A DNA stretch of 64,000 nucleotides from Colius striatus (taxonomy: Eukaryota; Chordata; Aves; Coliiformes; Coliidae), in contig NC_084771.1 of the NCBI RefSeq assembly GCF_028858725.1, positions 7,964,915 to 8,028,914 on the forward strand, in the 5' to 3' direction. The notes below the pieces were generated by a model. It did not search any database, was not told where the DNA came from, and worked only from the letters and a program-made list of their open reading frames with translations. The translations under genes were made by a program, and so were the position numbers. This document shows, piece after piece, positions 35,501 through 45,148 of the stretch (position 1 is its first letter; each line of letters starts with the position of its first letter).

Positions 35501-38500
35501 CAGTGTGACCTGATGCAGGTGGGAGCTGCTTTGGCAGGGGAGTTGGACTGGATGAGCTCTAAAGGTCCCTTACAACCCCCACCATGCTGAGATTCTAAGA
35601 TCTAAACAGTCGTACTTTCTAGGTGCAGAGTGCCTGCAGACCAGGCTCCCTGATACCTCAATACACAAGTGTATTTTAACACACATCAAGCTCAGGGAGT
35701 CTAACACTAGCACCAACATCACAGAAATGTGTGAAAGAGCACTTGTCTGTCTCAATCCAGAAGCACTGTGAGAAAAGCCCTCTTGGGCACCCAAACAACA
35801 CTCATGCCCTCACCTTGTTCTTGGAACACATGCGGTGGTGGGTGCTGGTGAATGAACTGTGGTGGCAGCTCTCCTGTCCCAGGAACTGGAGGGTACACTG
35901 GGTGAGGTGGGTGGGGAAGCAAAGCGTGGTGATGGTGCATGTAATGCTGCACATGGGGAGGAGGAGGAGGAGGAGGATGCATGGAAGGATGGAATTCAGC
36001 TGAGTGTGGCAATACCACCACTTTACGAACTCCGTTTTCTTCCACCACCTGTTGTGCAACATAAGAAATGCAAAGTTAGAACAGTAACAATCTAACTGTA
36101 CATCTAATAAAGAATCTGGATGCTTAAGCTCATTCCCACAATGTGACAGGCATGGATACACACACTCAGTGAATTCCAGCAGACACTCACCACGTTACTG
36201 GAAGAAACTGGAGTTTGAGGTGGTCAACTTTAAGAAGCTGAGCCTCACACTCCAAGGCATTAAGCAATTGATGGATACAGTATCTATTCTTTTAAAGCAG
36301 TCCTGTGAATGGATGAGGGTGTAACTTCCAGTCCACTTGCAGAAGTGCTTTAGCAGTGCCTGGACTGGTGGCACTGCCGCAGGCACACGTCCGCACACGC
36401 TGTCCTGTCTGTGGCACACGTCTGCACACACCTCCTCAGCCAATGGCAACTGCAGACTGCTACAAGTCAGCTCTGCTGTCTTCTGCTATGAGCCAGCATG
36501 TGTCAAAACATTTCATGTTTGCCACAGGCTAAGAGACATCAGACAAGGAATTTGTCTGCACGCCTTTGTCCTGCACTGGCAACATACAGCCTGCTCCTGG
36601 AGGCTAGTTCTGCCAGTGTGAAACACATTAATAGCTCAGGGTATTGCTCTTCCTACAGTACATTTAAAATATGTTCATTTTTCTTTACAATAATGCTTCT
36701 CAAAAGCTTAAAAGTGAGAAGAGACTTTGGACAGAAGAAAGGTTTTAGAAGACAGAAGTAAAACAACACACAGCTGAGTCTCATCTTTGAGATACCTGGA
36801 ACTGAGAACCAAAGGCTGAGGTTTAGAGTCCCTTCCCCAGGCAGGGTTCACAGTACAGAGGACATCTGCACTGCTGCCTTGTCACTCTGTGGTCACAGTC
36901 CATTTTGCTTCTCTGAGGGATTAAGTTTTCAGCACCTACAGTCAACCATCAGAGAAATCACCTGCTCATATTCCAGTCTGCTGCTTCTGAAGTGCACTGG
37001 CATAACATTCAGACTGTACCTAATGAAGTCTGCCTCAGTAGGAAACTAGACTGTATTAAATCCTATTTAAAAGCAGACAATAAATCAATTGGGTTTTTTT
37101 TTCCCCCCTCACACAAAAAATTGAAGAGGTGTGGGCAATGTCACTGGAAAAAAACATCAATGCTAGAAAACTGCTCAATATTAAAGGCAAACTGACACTG
37201 CGAATGAACCAAGCTTCAGCAGGAAAACCAGGCATTTTTCTCAGGCTGGTTTAAAATTAGCCTGTGGCTTTATGTTTCCTTCCCTCTGCATCAGTCATCT
37301 CCTCCAAGTTGCATTTAAAACCAGGAATCACAAATGCTATTAGGCAGAGCCTTACAGAGCTTTAGTATCAACAGACGTGGATTGTGTAGTTACCAGAAAA
37401 TATGAGCTGAGGACACGAGTCAGGGGCTGTCACACAGCACTGAGATGCAAAAAGTGTCAGCTTTTAGTGCAACCCAAAGTCCATCACACAAGGGAGAAGC
37501 TGCTCTTAGAACTCTTCAGAGTATTCATGTAGCCCTCTGCTACTAAAACTAGACACAACTGGTATTTTCAGGCATTTAAAGAGAGCCCTTCCACGAAAGC
37601 AGGCCGTGTCTTTTATCCTGTCAGTTCCTTCAAGATCTTCTCTTAAAGCATATTTAGTTTGGCTGTGAGAAATCTTCCCAGCATGTCCCAGTTGGCCAAG
37701 GTGGCACTGTGGATGTTGAGCTACTGCTGATGCCAAAAGTTCCCCCAGCAAAAGACAGAGCAAACTGAACACAATTATCCTTGTGAAGGGAAACAGAATG
37801 TGTCCACTCACAAACTGCTCTGACAAAGTTCAGCTGTGAGTGCCTCAGTCAGCTGCATTATTAGCAATTCTTAACAGACTTCAAAGAGGAGGAAAAAAAC
37901 CCTCCAAGGAGAAGTCACTTAGGAATAAGCTTACCCTGAACACACTTTGCTCTAGAAACAGCGTGGGGGGCTTTTTCGTTCATCAAAAACACTGGCACTA
38001 CAGCACATTGCACAATATCATAACACACCCTGGAACATATACAAGGCAAAACTCACAGCAAAGTTTGATGGCTATTTTAACTCTATCTGCATCCAAAGCC
38101 CAGTCTCAGGCAGAAGGGAGACACTGATACAGAGAGGCTTTCACATGATTTTTACAGTCTGAAGTTGCAGTGTCCTCATTACCCATTACTGAATCACTTT
38201 GTTCTGCTTTGGCAGAACCCAACAGAACTCTCTCTAGGTTCCCCCAGACAGATTTAGGAACAGAAAGCTAAAGCCTCATCTGCTGACCAGAAAAATGTAA
38301 GTACCTCATGCTCAGAACTGAAGTTGGTTCTGCTCTTGTCATAGTGACATGGGGAAACTAAACCAAACCAAACCCAACCTCCCCCAAGCTTCATCTGACA
38401 GCAAACACAGAACAAATGTACCTTCAGCATCTGCCAGGGCTTTGCATACTATTTGCACTGAAGACTCAGTTTCATATTGATGCATAAGTTATTTGGAGCA

Positions 38501-41500
38501 CCTTTCTTTGGGGTCTGCATGAAAGTACCTCCTCATAGCAGCAGAAGCACAAACTGCAGAGGCAGCTGTATGCAAAGAGACAACTGCCTGGGGAAATCAC
38601 AAATGCAGTTACAAACCTCATCTGTCCCATTTAAACATTTGTTTTTCATTATTTCCCTTTAAAAATGCATGAATTCAAAAGTAACTCAAACTGGTATCTT
38701 CAAATCTCTGATAACAGTTCAAATACCACAGGCAGGTCTGATCTATTCTGACTTATCAACACAGGGGAGTGGAAAACTGGTGAGAATGGAAAAGTAAAGC
38801 TGGGAGGGTGCCCCAGCGTGCTGCTCATTTCACAGGCACACGTCAGTAGCATTAACCCTCCTCTGCACATTTGTGCTGTCAGTGTGTTCTGCTGAATCTT
38901 AAGGAGAGCAGAGCTGGTAATGAAAGGACATTAAAGACTTTGATAAATTGACCTGCATTAGAATAGAAACACTTACATTTAGAGAGGATATTAAAGAGAA
39001 ATATCTCACACACTGCAGTAAAGGAAAGCACGTGAGGAATGCAAGAGAGAATGACATTGGTCTGTGACCCAGCTAACCTCACTGTGAAAGCCACGAGTCT
39101 GTATCCCCAGCGTGAGACACGGTCAATGGCAGAGCTGCCCCCAGCCATGTTCCCTCAGCCTGCTCCCAGCAGAGCCGAGTGCTGCCGGTGCCCATCGGCC
39201 CCCGACACTCAGCTGCTGTCAGCTGAGGCTGCTCATTGAAAACAGCACTGAAGCAAAAGCCTGCTGTGGGTCCTGCTAAGGGAGCTCAGCCAGCCAATTC
39301 ACAGTCATGCTTTACTGCCTAGTAGTATTATTAAAGCAACCCTCTGAAAATGAGATCAGATTTGACCGAGCGAGCAGAAGGTGAGAGCCCACAATCAAGT
39401 ACATGAAACAGTTGGTAAGTTCAATGGAAAACACATGAGAGATGCTTAAACAGCTGTTCCAGGCTCCAGGTTCAATAGCTGTATTTTTAGAGCCACACTC
39501 ACAAATATACTGAAACATAAGAAATTAAAGTTTACCTGAGATACATAACCAGGAGGCACAAATATAGGTGGCATAGAACCATTTGGTGACATCATAGGAA
39601 CATGTGCAGGACCTGAGAAATAACAAGGAGCCACTTTTTAACAAATGAGGCTTTTACAAACTTGAGATACCTTTTTTTTTCCCCAAAGGTGGTGGCTTGC
39701 CATGGGGCCTGAGAAGCCAGTAACTGCAGCCAATCTGTGTTCACTTTTAGACAAGTGCATTTAGAAGCAAGGCTTAAACTACCCCGTTAAAAGCTCAGTT
39801 AGGAAAGAAACTTAAATCATCAGGACTGTGAGTTTAAACAAGAAGAAGAGTGACTACACCAAGATCCCATCAAGGAAAAGAATGCAACTGATGTCACTGA
39901 TGGAGAACTCATTCTCACATTCAAGATACATGTGAAATATGATTCAATAAGTTTCAGGAAGCATCCAGAATCTTCGGTAACCCTGCTGAAGGCAGGCATG
40001 GCTGTATGTTTAGTCACAGTTACACGGCCAACAGTGTTGCTTTAAATGCATGAAAATCAGTGTAGGTAAATGTTAGTTGTTATTCTGTGACAAAGTTCCA
40101 AGTCTATACCAACAGCCCTGGCAGCACAGTCACACTGACAGCTGCTCTGTTTAAAGACATGAAGAATACACTATTTTCCACATCAAGCTGACAGGAAGTG
40201 TTCCTGTCTGGGATCTGATGAAAGCAGAGTGGACACATTTTATATAATATCATCTGAAATGGTGAAAAATACTCCAAAAATGGAGGTACTGATAAATCCA
40301 ACTTGACTTCGAGGAGACATTTGGACCCAACTGATGTGCAGCTGTGCCACTTAGCCGGGAGGTAACGAGCGGCTTGTGGCCACAGCGAGAGGGCAGCGAT
40401 GCCTCCCTCCTCCCCTGCCTGGCAGTGACTGAAAGCACACAGCCTCTACTGAAGGTGTTTAGATTAGTGTGGACTAAACCCCACGTAAATTCATGTGTTA
40501 TGACTGAGCAGTTACTGAAGGAGTGTTACAAAAGCAGTTGAGGTGGCAGCTCTGCCAACGGAGGAGCTGAGGCACAGGCAACCTCGGCAAGGTCCCAGTG
40601 CTTCCTCATTTGTGCCTTAAGCACAAACTGAAAAACCTGAATTGTTACACTGCAGAACATAGAAAACCACGTTTGGCACTACAGAAACATACACTGGGAG
40701 TAGTTCTGTGATATCTGAAGAATGAAAACATTTGGGTTCAGCACTGTGGGTTCTTACCTTGGATACACTGAACGTGTCCATCCTCAGTTGTAATTGTAAA
40801 TGTTTCACCTGGGTTTACCTGTACAAGAATAACCTGGAGAAAACAAAACAGAGAAGTGTTTTGGTTTTTCAATTTAAAAATTGCCTGTGAGGAAAAGCCC
40901 CACCTCTTTCCCATACCCACATGTTAAAACAAGACAGCTTTGGCAGCCTTAGTGAAGAAGCAAGACAAGGAATGCTGTCAGGTAGAATGACATTTATTCA
41001 TACTTTGACATTGCTTTTGCAAAATCAGTGTTTTTCTCTGGTTATTAACAGAGCTGCTTCCCTTGATACATTTGAAACAAATAACTAAGCTTTTATTTTC
41101 AATGTTTTCACATTTCCTCTCTTACTGAAGCAACAAGTGATCTCAGGTTCCCCTTGCTTTCCAAACTTTGCCTAGGAGAGTATTTCAGTTTCAGGGATAA
41201 ATTGGCACAATCAGGACTGTACACACATTTTAACAAGTATGTATTTTGACAATGTTATCCAAAACTTGCAGTCCTTTGGGGGTGGAAGGTGGTGATAAAG
41301 CAGGTCACACCAGCCCCCTCTGCCTGACAGCCCCTGAAAGGTCACGTGGATTTACTCCCACATTTGTGTTACCCTGTAGCTGAAGGCAGACAACTAACAG
41401 TGAGATGCTGCAGGTCAGTTTGGACATGATCATACTCCCTTTCATACAAATCCATGTGGACATCTGCCAGAAGGACTCCTCAGGCAGCCTACAGCATCCT

Positions 41501-44500
41501 TCCCTGGTGCTGGGCACCACCAGCCATCACCTCATTGTACCCCACTCATAACACATGCTCCAGTCTCACTGTGAAATAATGGCAGCTGTGCTTCAGCTCT
41601 GCTGTACCACCTGAAAAAGCACCAACCAAGGGAAGATTGTTTCCTGTGATTTAGATGCCATACCCTGGGTAGAAATCCTTTGGGATCTGTATCTGCCTTG
41701 TTTTTGGAAACAGTGCAACACTGATGGCTCCCACTGGCAGTCTCAAGACTCTGTCCCTTGGCAGGGCTTCTCCTAAAGGACCACTATCAAGCCAGTCACT
41801 CCTATGATGAGCTGACTAAACACAGCACTGCACACTTGCTGCTAATTTTCTACATTAACTTTCTAGTGATCAAAATAATTCCAAGTTTCCAAGATGTTTG
41901 CACCTCCCCCCCATTCCAGACCAGCTGCAGGTTTATTAAGTACAAGCCGATTCTGCTGAATTGGTTGTGAGTAAAAAGATTTTTAGGAGCAAAGAGATGT
42001 TAACTGGTAAAGAAAACTGACAATAATGGTTTGGGGATTTGCCAGAGCACAAAGAATCAGGAAAATGAGGCCTGCTGCAAACAACAGCTGCTGGGGAAGG
42101 ACACTACCAGGGCCAGGACTCCATTGGCAGGGATTAAACCTCACAGCAAGTCTCATTGTAGAGGGTAAGAAATTTCAGAGGCAGCAAAGGGATTGTTTTA
42201 GAAATTCAGAGCCTCTGAAGGCATCAGATCTTCAGAACAAGTTTCATTTAAATGAAGTTCTCACAAATAGTTCAGGAAACTGACTGAACTGAGAGAAAAG
42301 GACCATTTGCAAGCAGTGCAACCAGAGGGCTGCAGAGCAGCTCAGACAGTGGAATTTCAGGAATGCACAGGGCAATGTCTTAGAGCAATGACTCACTGCA
42401 ATTAATGAAGCAAGGGCAGTTCTATCTACCTTCCACCAAGGAAGATTTCCAGGAAGCTTGAGTGTTTCTAGCAGTCACTCTAAGGCATTACAGGACAGAG
42501 CAGTACCAAGAGTCACAGTAATTTTAACCCCTTCAGGTGTCCCATGCCACCATTTCAGAAGGAGTGGGCTCAAGCCATTTCAAATCACTGGGCAGTGTTC
42601 TGCTTTTATCCCTTACTCACACACATTGCTGAAGTTTTTTTGAGAACAAGAAATCCTTCCATAAAACTTCCAACTGATGATGTGAAATGCAACAAATGAA
42701 CTGGGTGCTGCATCTGAGTGAGTGAAGCAATTGCCCAAACTGCACAAGTTGTAGTTGTGAAAACAACTCAGTACAGCACTCTGTACTTAGCCTGTCCTCC
42801 ATGGCCCTGGCAGCAAAACACTTAGAAATCACCTGTGTAAATAAAGCTTCTAAGCTAATGCTCTATGTAAGAGCAAACTTGCAAATGAGAGGTCGTGGGT
42901 CAGAATCCTCTCTGGAGGAACAGCCACAAACAAGGGCAGGAAGTGTACTTATTAGGCAACTGAAGGAAGGCAACATGACAAGGTTGTTTACACACAGCCC
43001 TGGTTGTTTACACACAGACACTACAGAATGAGAAATTTTGGCACTTCAATATGAAACCATATTCCTGGTCCCATGAAGGTATTTCACTGGAGTTACTTGT
43101 TACCTCCAACATAATTCAGCTGTAAGGCCTGGAGACTATCAATCTTCAAGTCTACTCTTTCCCACTCTTGTTTGCTTGGTTGGATTCTTTGTTTGTTTGT
43201 TTGCTTTCAACCACACCTGCCTGTTTGCAAACAGCCTGCAAAGGGTTCTGAAAACATCAATGGCTGTCACTTTCTTTTGGGTCATTTGATACACCCTAGA
43301 GTTGTACAGGCTGCTCTGTAGGATGCCAGGCCACACAAACACAGCTACAGAGACAGTGCCCAATTAGATCTACTGGATCTCTTCTCCTGGTGTAACCTGA
43401 AACGTCACCTACTGAATAACCTCACAGCTGCCCACTGTCTACAATTTCACCTTGCTAATGCCCTTTGAACACTTTTATCTCCAGGGTCTGAGGGAAAAAA
43501 GCAGTGTGTATCTCTTTTAATAAAGCCTACTTTCCAAGTATGCTCCAAGTGAAACACTGCAGATCTCCTTCCCCACTCGTAACAGTTACAGAGAACACCT
43601 CATGGGAAACTTCCCAGCATTTCTGGTCTACCACACCCTCAACAATTCGTCATTATTGTGTTGTGGCCTCTGTATTCACTGGACATTCAAACATGCCAAG
43701 GTCTCCACTGCTACTTCTCATGCAACAATTATCCTCCAGAAACTTTTATGCAACTTTCCCTTCTGGATTAACCCCTTCATTCCTACTTCAATTAGTGTCG
43801 GGCACTTGAAGTTATACACTGAGCAGATTAAAGCAATGGGCAGCTCTGTCCCTTGCTTCAATAAAATGACTATTTAACTCCAGGTACACAAAGCCTCCAA
43901 ATTTATGTGCTGTTATTACAGTATCCTAGAACAGTCCAGGTTGGACCTGGTTCAACCCTTTGTGGGAAAAGGAGCTCAGGTAAGTCTATCTAGTGCCCTG
44001 TCCATGCAAAGGCAGCCAAGCACACACTTGGCAAATCAACCCGTTCTCTCCTACCAGGATACAAGCTTGTGCTTCAGTTTGTTTCACTTCTCTCTGTATT
44101 TGTGATCGTACCTCTTAAAGGTTGTGTCCAAACAGAATCCTAAACTTTCAACTACATATACTCAGGTTTCCCCACTACCCTGTCATTATTAATGAAGATA
44201 CTTAACACCAGGAAGCCAAGGTCTTTCCTCTCACTTCCCTGCAAGACACTTCTTGGTTTAGAGCATGGCAAGCACTTGTTAATCTTTTATTACCTTTCAT
44301 GAGCTTCAAGTAGAGCTTCCAAAACCTTAGTGGTTTGTTATTTGGGTTTTCTATTTAATCTAACAGTACTTACATGCACGTGACAAACTTTCCTTTTAAT
44401 CTGCCATCTTTTCCCATTTCCATTGTATTAAAAGCAAATTATTTTCCTCCTCTCTCTGTTTGCATTACTGCCTTACTGATGGTATCAGTGCTGACAACCC

Positions 44501-44793
44501 CATGCTGCTCTAGCTTTGCAAATCAGAAGCAGAGTTGCTTTATTTCCAGCCCCTCCCTCTTTCATCCATCATGGAAGTTGTACAGTTGTACAGTTTTACC
44601 AGCTATTTTCTGTAGCACACTTGAATGTCAGCTTCCCCACTACCACCACTGGCATGGTTTTACACGACTTGTAGGAAAGTGCAAGGGATTCACTTGCCTG
44701 TTGTATGCTGTCCCCATTAACCATATGAGGTAGAAGTGGCACTTCATTCAATAGAGGTGTAGCTTCTAATGGAGGTGGCTGGTCGGCCATCAT
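17193..44793 (-). CDS. FNDC3C1: FNDC3C1, fibronectin type III domain protein of the FNDC3 family (complete)
   Basis: Twenty-five coding exons (listed separately) sum to 3576 nt, or 1191 aa, against about 1200 for FNDC3A/FNDC3B. Order: short N-terminus with QQVILVQVNPGETFTI (about 31-46); GPAHVPMMSPNGS and the PPGY motif (to about 83); Pro/His-rich segment (about 95-155); basic KKRLKDRQ region (about 175-185); nine FN3 domains starting at about 270, 368, 465, 562, 657, 752, 850, 948 and 1045; basic juxtamembrane stretch; hydrophobic anchor about 1165-1185 ending QYFVIK. Family members are tail-anchored proteins of ER/secretory membranes; the molecular role of this paralogue is not known to me. 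The N-terminus is most like FNDC3B, but the neighbours TAF9B and KIF4A (X-linked in mammals) identify the FNDC3C1 locus. Two consecutive ATGs start the frame 2 nt inside exon 2. Confidence 0.9.
17585..17682 (-). mobile_element. CR1 fragment (antisense piece)
   Basis: Reads cctgctaaagcaggttcccct and ggcacaggaacgtgtccggg, the reverse complement of a CR1 3' region. Abuts a sense CR1 copy. Confidence 0.8.
17683..18294 (+). mobile_element. CR1 LINE copy in FNDC3C1 intron 25
   Basis: Long CR1 3' segment from agccagcaatgtgccct through gtgagggagccctggccc to ggtcccttccaaccccc. Degenerate reverse-transcriptase C-terminal frame. Confidence 0.92.
18791..18912 (-). CDS. FNDC3C1: FNDC3C1 exon 25 (FN3 domain 9)
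   Basis: (A)PKANQLEENTFEITWEALQ to GREFDQ, phase 0 end. Contains the LQPMKGD block. Confidence 0.93.
19855..20021 (-). CDS. FNDC3C1: FNDC3C1 exon 24 (FN3 domain 8)
   Basis: (R)FVTVYNGPCHTYKVQRLSE to PPASLK plus one base. Confidence 0.94.
20604..20816 (-). CDS. FNDC3C1: FNDC3C1 exon 23 (FN3 7-8 junction)
   Basis: (R)IRIQAINSFGVGPFSHSIK to MEDRFG plus two bases. KAKTKPLPPDPPHLEC and LKLKWGEG are family blocks. No long open frame spans it. Confidence 0.93.
21464..21741 (-). CDS. FNDC3C1: FNDC3C1 exon 22 (FN3 6-7 junction, odd linker)
   Basis: AVNVAGTGLFGETGTVTTPA, then an Ala/Leu/Pro-rich GC-rich linker, then LSTCLAIQWEEPCCHGAEITG to LPDTLY plus two bases. The linker differs from the acidic linker at this point in FNDC3A/B. 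Confidence 0.92.
21795..22495 (+). mobile_element. CR1 LINE copy in FNDC3C1 intron 21
   Basis: About 700 bp with all CR1 3' blocks in order, ending ggtccctcccagcccttgag. Antisense to the host gene. Confidence 0.92.
22745..22894 (-). CDS. FNDC3C1: FNDC3C1 exon 21 (FN3 domain 6)
   Basis: 50 codons, SPECNGAEISEFRLDWG to TTYYCRVQ. Phase 0 at both ends. Confidence 0.94.
23371..23484 (-). CDS. FNDC3C1: FNDC3C1 exon 20 (FN3 5-6 junction)
   Basis: 38 codons, FGPQSDRAEISTAPGPPDQC to TCAVVSWE. APGPPDQC is a family signature. Confidence 0.93.
24275..24450 (-). CDS. FNDC3C1: FNDC3C1 exon 19 (FN3 domain 5)
   Basis: (A)PPSADGGSEVTEYVVEMANS to RAANKVG, phase 0 end. Has LLPGRTYCFWIRAANK. Confidence 0.93.
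24917..25022 (-). CDS. FNDC3C1: FNDC3C1 exon 18 (FN3 4-5 junction)
   Basis: ASDVTTVTTSAVPPGPCRAP to KEVTLQW plus one base. Found by phase between exons 17 and 19. Confidence 0.9.
25128..25246 (-). CDS. FNDC3C1: FNDC3C1 exon 17 (FN3 domain 4)
   Basis: (G)GKWEAVYSGAQREHVCDHL to VSKGGESQ. Matches the YSGA-REH block. Confidence 0.93.
25470..25538 (-). CDS. FNDC3C1: FNDC3C1 exon 16 (FN3 domain 4)
   Basis: (E)PPKDNGGSDIAKYILELSEASA plus one base, the family PPKDNGG block. Confidence 0.92.
25962..26100 (-). CDS. FNDC3C1: FNDC3C1 exon 15 (FN3 3-4 junction)
   Basis: LFAYNSEGKSSPSEVVEHST to HSLRVTW plus one base. PDKPGPPSKPSVKGKIHSHS opens FN3-4. Confidence 0.93.
26388..26474 (-). CDS. FNDC3C1: FNDC3C1 exon 14 (FN3 domain 3)
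   Basis: 29 codons, GYGFQPQYNGDELSCT to RRSTAYKFR. The donor consistent with phase is AGG|GTCTGT, which is weak; a shift of one base would break the frame. Confidence 0.88.
26704..26875 (-). CDS. FNDC3C1: FNDC3C1 exon 13 (FN3 domain 3)
   Basis: (S)GFSEPVTYHTAGMVPP to LDMEEEGS. Contains GVTWLSLRW. Locally GC- and CpG-rich compared with neighbouring exons. Confidence 0.92.
26925..27610 (-). mobile_element. CR1 LINE copy in FNDC3C1 intron 12
   Basis: About 690 bp, CR1 in minus orientation (same sense as FNDC3C1). Reverse frame reads [21 protein letters not shown] and VCEEERLRDLGLF, the CR1 reverse-transcriptase C-terminus. The left edge is near 26925, beside exon 13. Confidence 0.92.
27657..27778 (-). 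CDS. FNDC3C1: FNDC3C1 exon 12 (FN3 domain 2)
   Basis: GKNGPFKECYYGHLKQYKLTK to AAKNDIGM plus two bases. Donor GTAATC. Confidence 0.92.
28446..28499 (-). CDS. FNDC3C1: FNDC3C1 exon 11 (FN3 domain 2)
   Basis: 18 codons, ASNDNGSKITNFLLEWDE. Phase 0 at both ends, matching the family's DNGSKI and EWDEG block. Confidence 0.93.
28965..29018 (+). mobile_element. CR1 3' tail remnant
   Basis: tctgaaggtccctttcaacc followed by accattctgtgatt. Confidence 0.85.
29569..29707 (-). CDS. FNDC3C1: FNDC3C1 exon 10 (FN3 1-2 junction)
   Basis: (R)VSATSSSVKESISELVSFTTES to NSLSLQWK. Closes FN3-1 and opens FN3-2. Confidence 0.92.
30728..30885 (-). mobile_element. CR1 3' end copy
   Basis: Opens gaatcacagaacctcaaggg and continues through ggaatgtctccagagaagga. 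Confidence 0.88.
31100..31159 (-). CDS. FNDC3C1: FNDC3C1 exon 9 (FN3 domain 1)
   Basis: (V)GEELTIALPDLRPATDYHA plus two bases, the end of the first FN3 fold with the L-x-P-x-T-x-Y signature. Confidence 0.92.
31426..31580 (-). CDS. FNDC3C1: FNDC3C1 exon 8 (FN3 domain 1)
   Basis: VSDIQARSAVLSWNLP to GKFKSVY plus two bases. Acceptor AATAG, donor GTAAGT. Confidence 0.9.
32660..32715 (-). CDS. FNDC3C1: FNDC3C1 exon 7 (short linker)
   Basis: (E)SDTESKKCDVHLSIGKPV, 56 nt, phase 0 end. It replaces the longer linker found before FN3 domain 1 in FNDC3A and FNDC3B. Found by phase and context because no long open frame covers it. Confidence 0.82.
33437..33452. repeat. (CA)n short microsatellite
   Basis: About eight CA units in FNDC3C1 intron 6. 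Confidence 0.85.
34070..34342 (-). CDS. FNDC3C1: FNDC3C1 exon 6 (basic region)
   Basis: (E)PRSHGRTNFIQRDERS, then LKKRLKDRQ and SPPSSP, and a Gln/Gly/Lys-rich stretch to DAEMG plus one base. KLKDRQ and SPPSS are family hallmarks. Confidence 0.9.
35365..35600 (+). mobile_element. CR1 3' end copy in FNDC3C1 intron 5
   Basis: From gacaggacaaggggtaatgg to ggtcccttacaacccccacc, with an internal deletion relative to the other copies. Confidence 0.88.
35814..36048 (-). CDS. FNDC3C1: FNDC3C1 exon 5 (Pro/His-rich)
   Basis: VVEENGVRKVVVLPHSAEF, then a low-complexity Pro/His run (seven consecutive Pro, MHHHH, PHPPHP), ending VFQEQ plus one base. The valine-rich start matches the family; the rest is compositionally biased as in FNDC3A/B. 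Confidence 0.9.
35956..35977. repeat. FNDC3C1: (GGA)n run inside FNDC3C1 exon 5
   Basis: About seven GGA/GAG units on the plus strand encode consecutive prolines on the minus strand. Confidence 0.9.
36049..39535 (-). other. FNDC3C1 intron 4
   Basis: 3.5 kb with no recognised repeat, RNA gene or exon. Confidence 0.6.
39536..39612 (-). CDS. FNDC3C1: FNDC3C1 exon 4
   Basis: (G)PAHVPMMSPNGSMPP to PPGYVSQ, ending in phase 0. Matches the FNDC3 PMMSPNGS and PPGY block. Confidence 0.93.
40758..40833 (-). CDS. FNDC3C1: FNDC3C1 exon 3
   Basis: VILVQVNPGETFTITTEDG to CIQ plus one base. This is the strongly conserved N-terminal FNDC3 block. Confidence 0.93.
40834..44697 (-). other. FNDC3C1 intron 2 (GC-AG)
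   Basis: 3.9 kb of AT-rich intron; apart from short T/G-rich runs near 43.18 kb nothing was recognised in it. Confidence 0.65.
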
Positions 44794-44795
44794 GT
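44698..44795 (-). CDS. FNDC3C1: FNDC3C1 exon 2, start codon exon
   Basis: Two untranslated bases, then ATG ATG at 44793-44788 and 32 codons (MMADQPPPLEATPLLNE to DSIQQ). The donor is GC, not GT (CAG|GCAAGT), supported by exact continuation into QVILVQVNPGE. Confidence 0.88.
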
Positions 44796-45004
44796 CTGAA
44801 AACCATTCATTGACAGCTGCTCACGTTAACCACCTGCTAGAAGAAAGAGAGTGCAGCGTTAGGTATGTCTCTCCTCTCCCCCCTGTAATTCTTCACTTTG
44901 CCAAACTTGGTACCAATGCTTCAGAAGAATACAGCAGTGCATTCAGGACACTAGGGTGTTTTTTCTTCTTCACACAACAAATACTTGCACTACACTATGA
45001 ATTG

Positions 45005-45148
45005 AATCACAGAATCTCAAGGGCTGGAAAGGACCTCAAAAGATCATCCAGTGCAACTCCCCTGCCAGAGCAGTGCCACCCACATCAGGACACACAGCAA
45101 CGTGTCCAGGTGGGTCATGAAGACCTCCAGAGGAGACCCTCAAAATCA
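45005..45148 (-). mobile_element. CR1 3' end copy in intron 1
   Basis: aatcacagaatctcaagggc through gacctccagagga. Confidence 0.88.

Noticed and set aside
43178-43204. TTTG-rich run
   Set aside because: Too short and irregular to be more than ordinary simple sequence.
17193-44793. Assigning the gene as FNDC3B because its N-terminus is FNDC3B-like
   Set aside because: FNDC3B lies elsewhere in vertebrates; adjacency to TAF9B and KIF4A fits the FNDC3C1 locus, and the pre-FN3 linker differs from FNDC3B.
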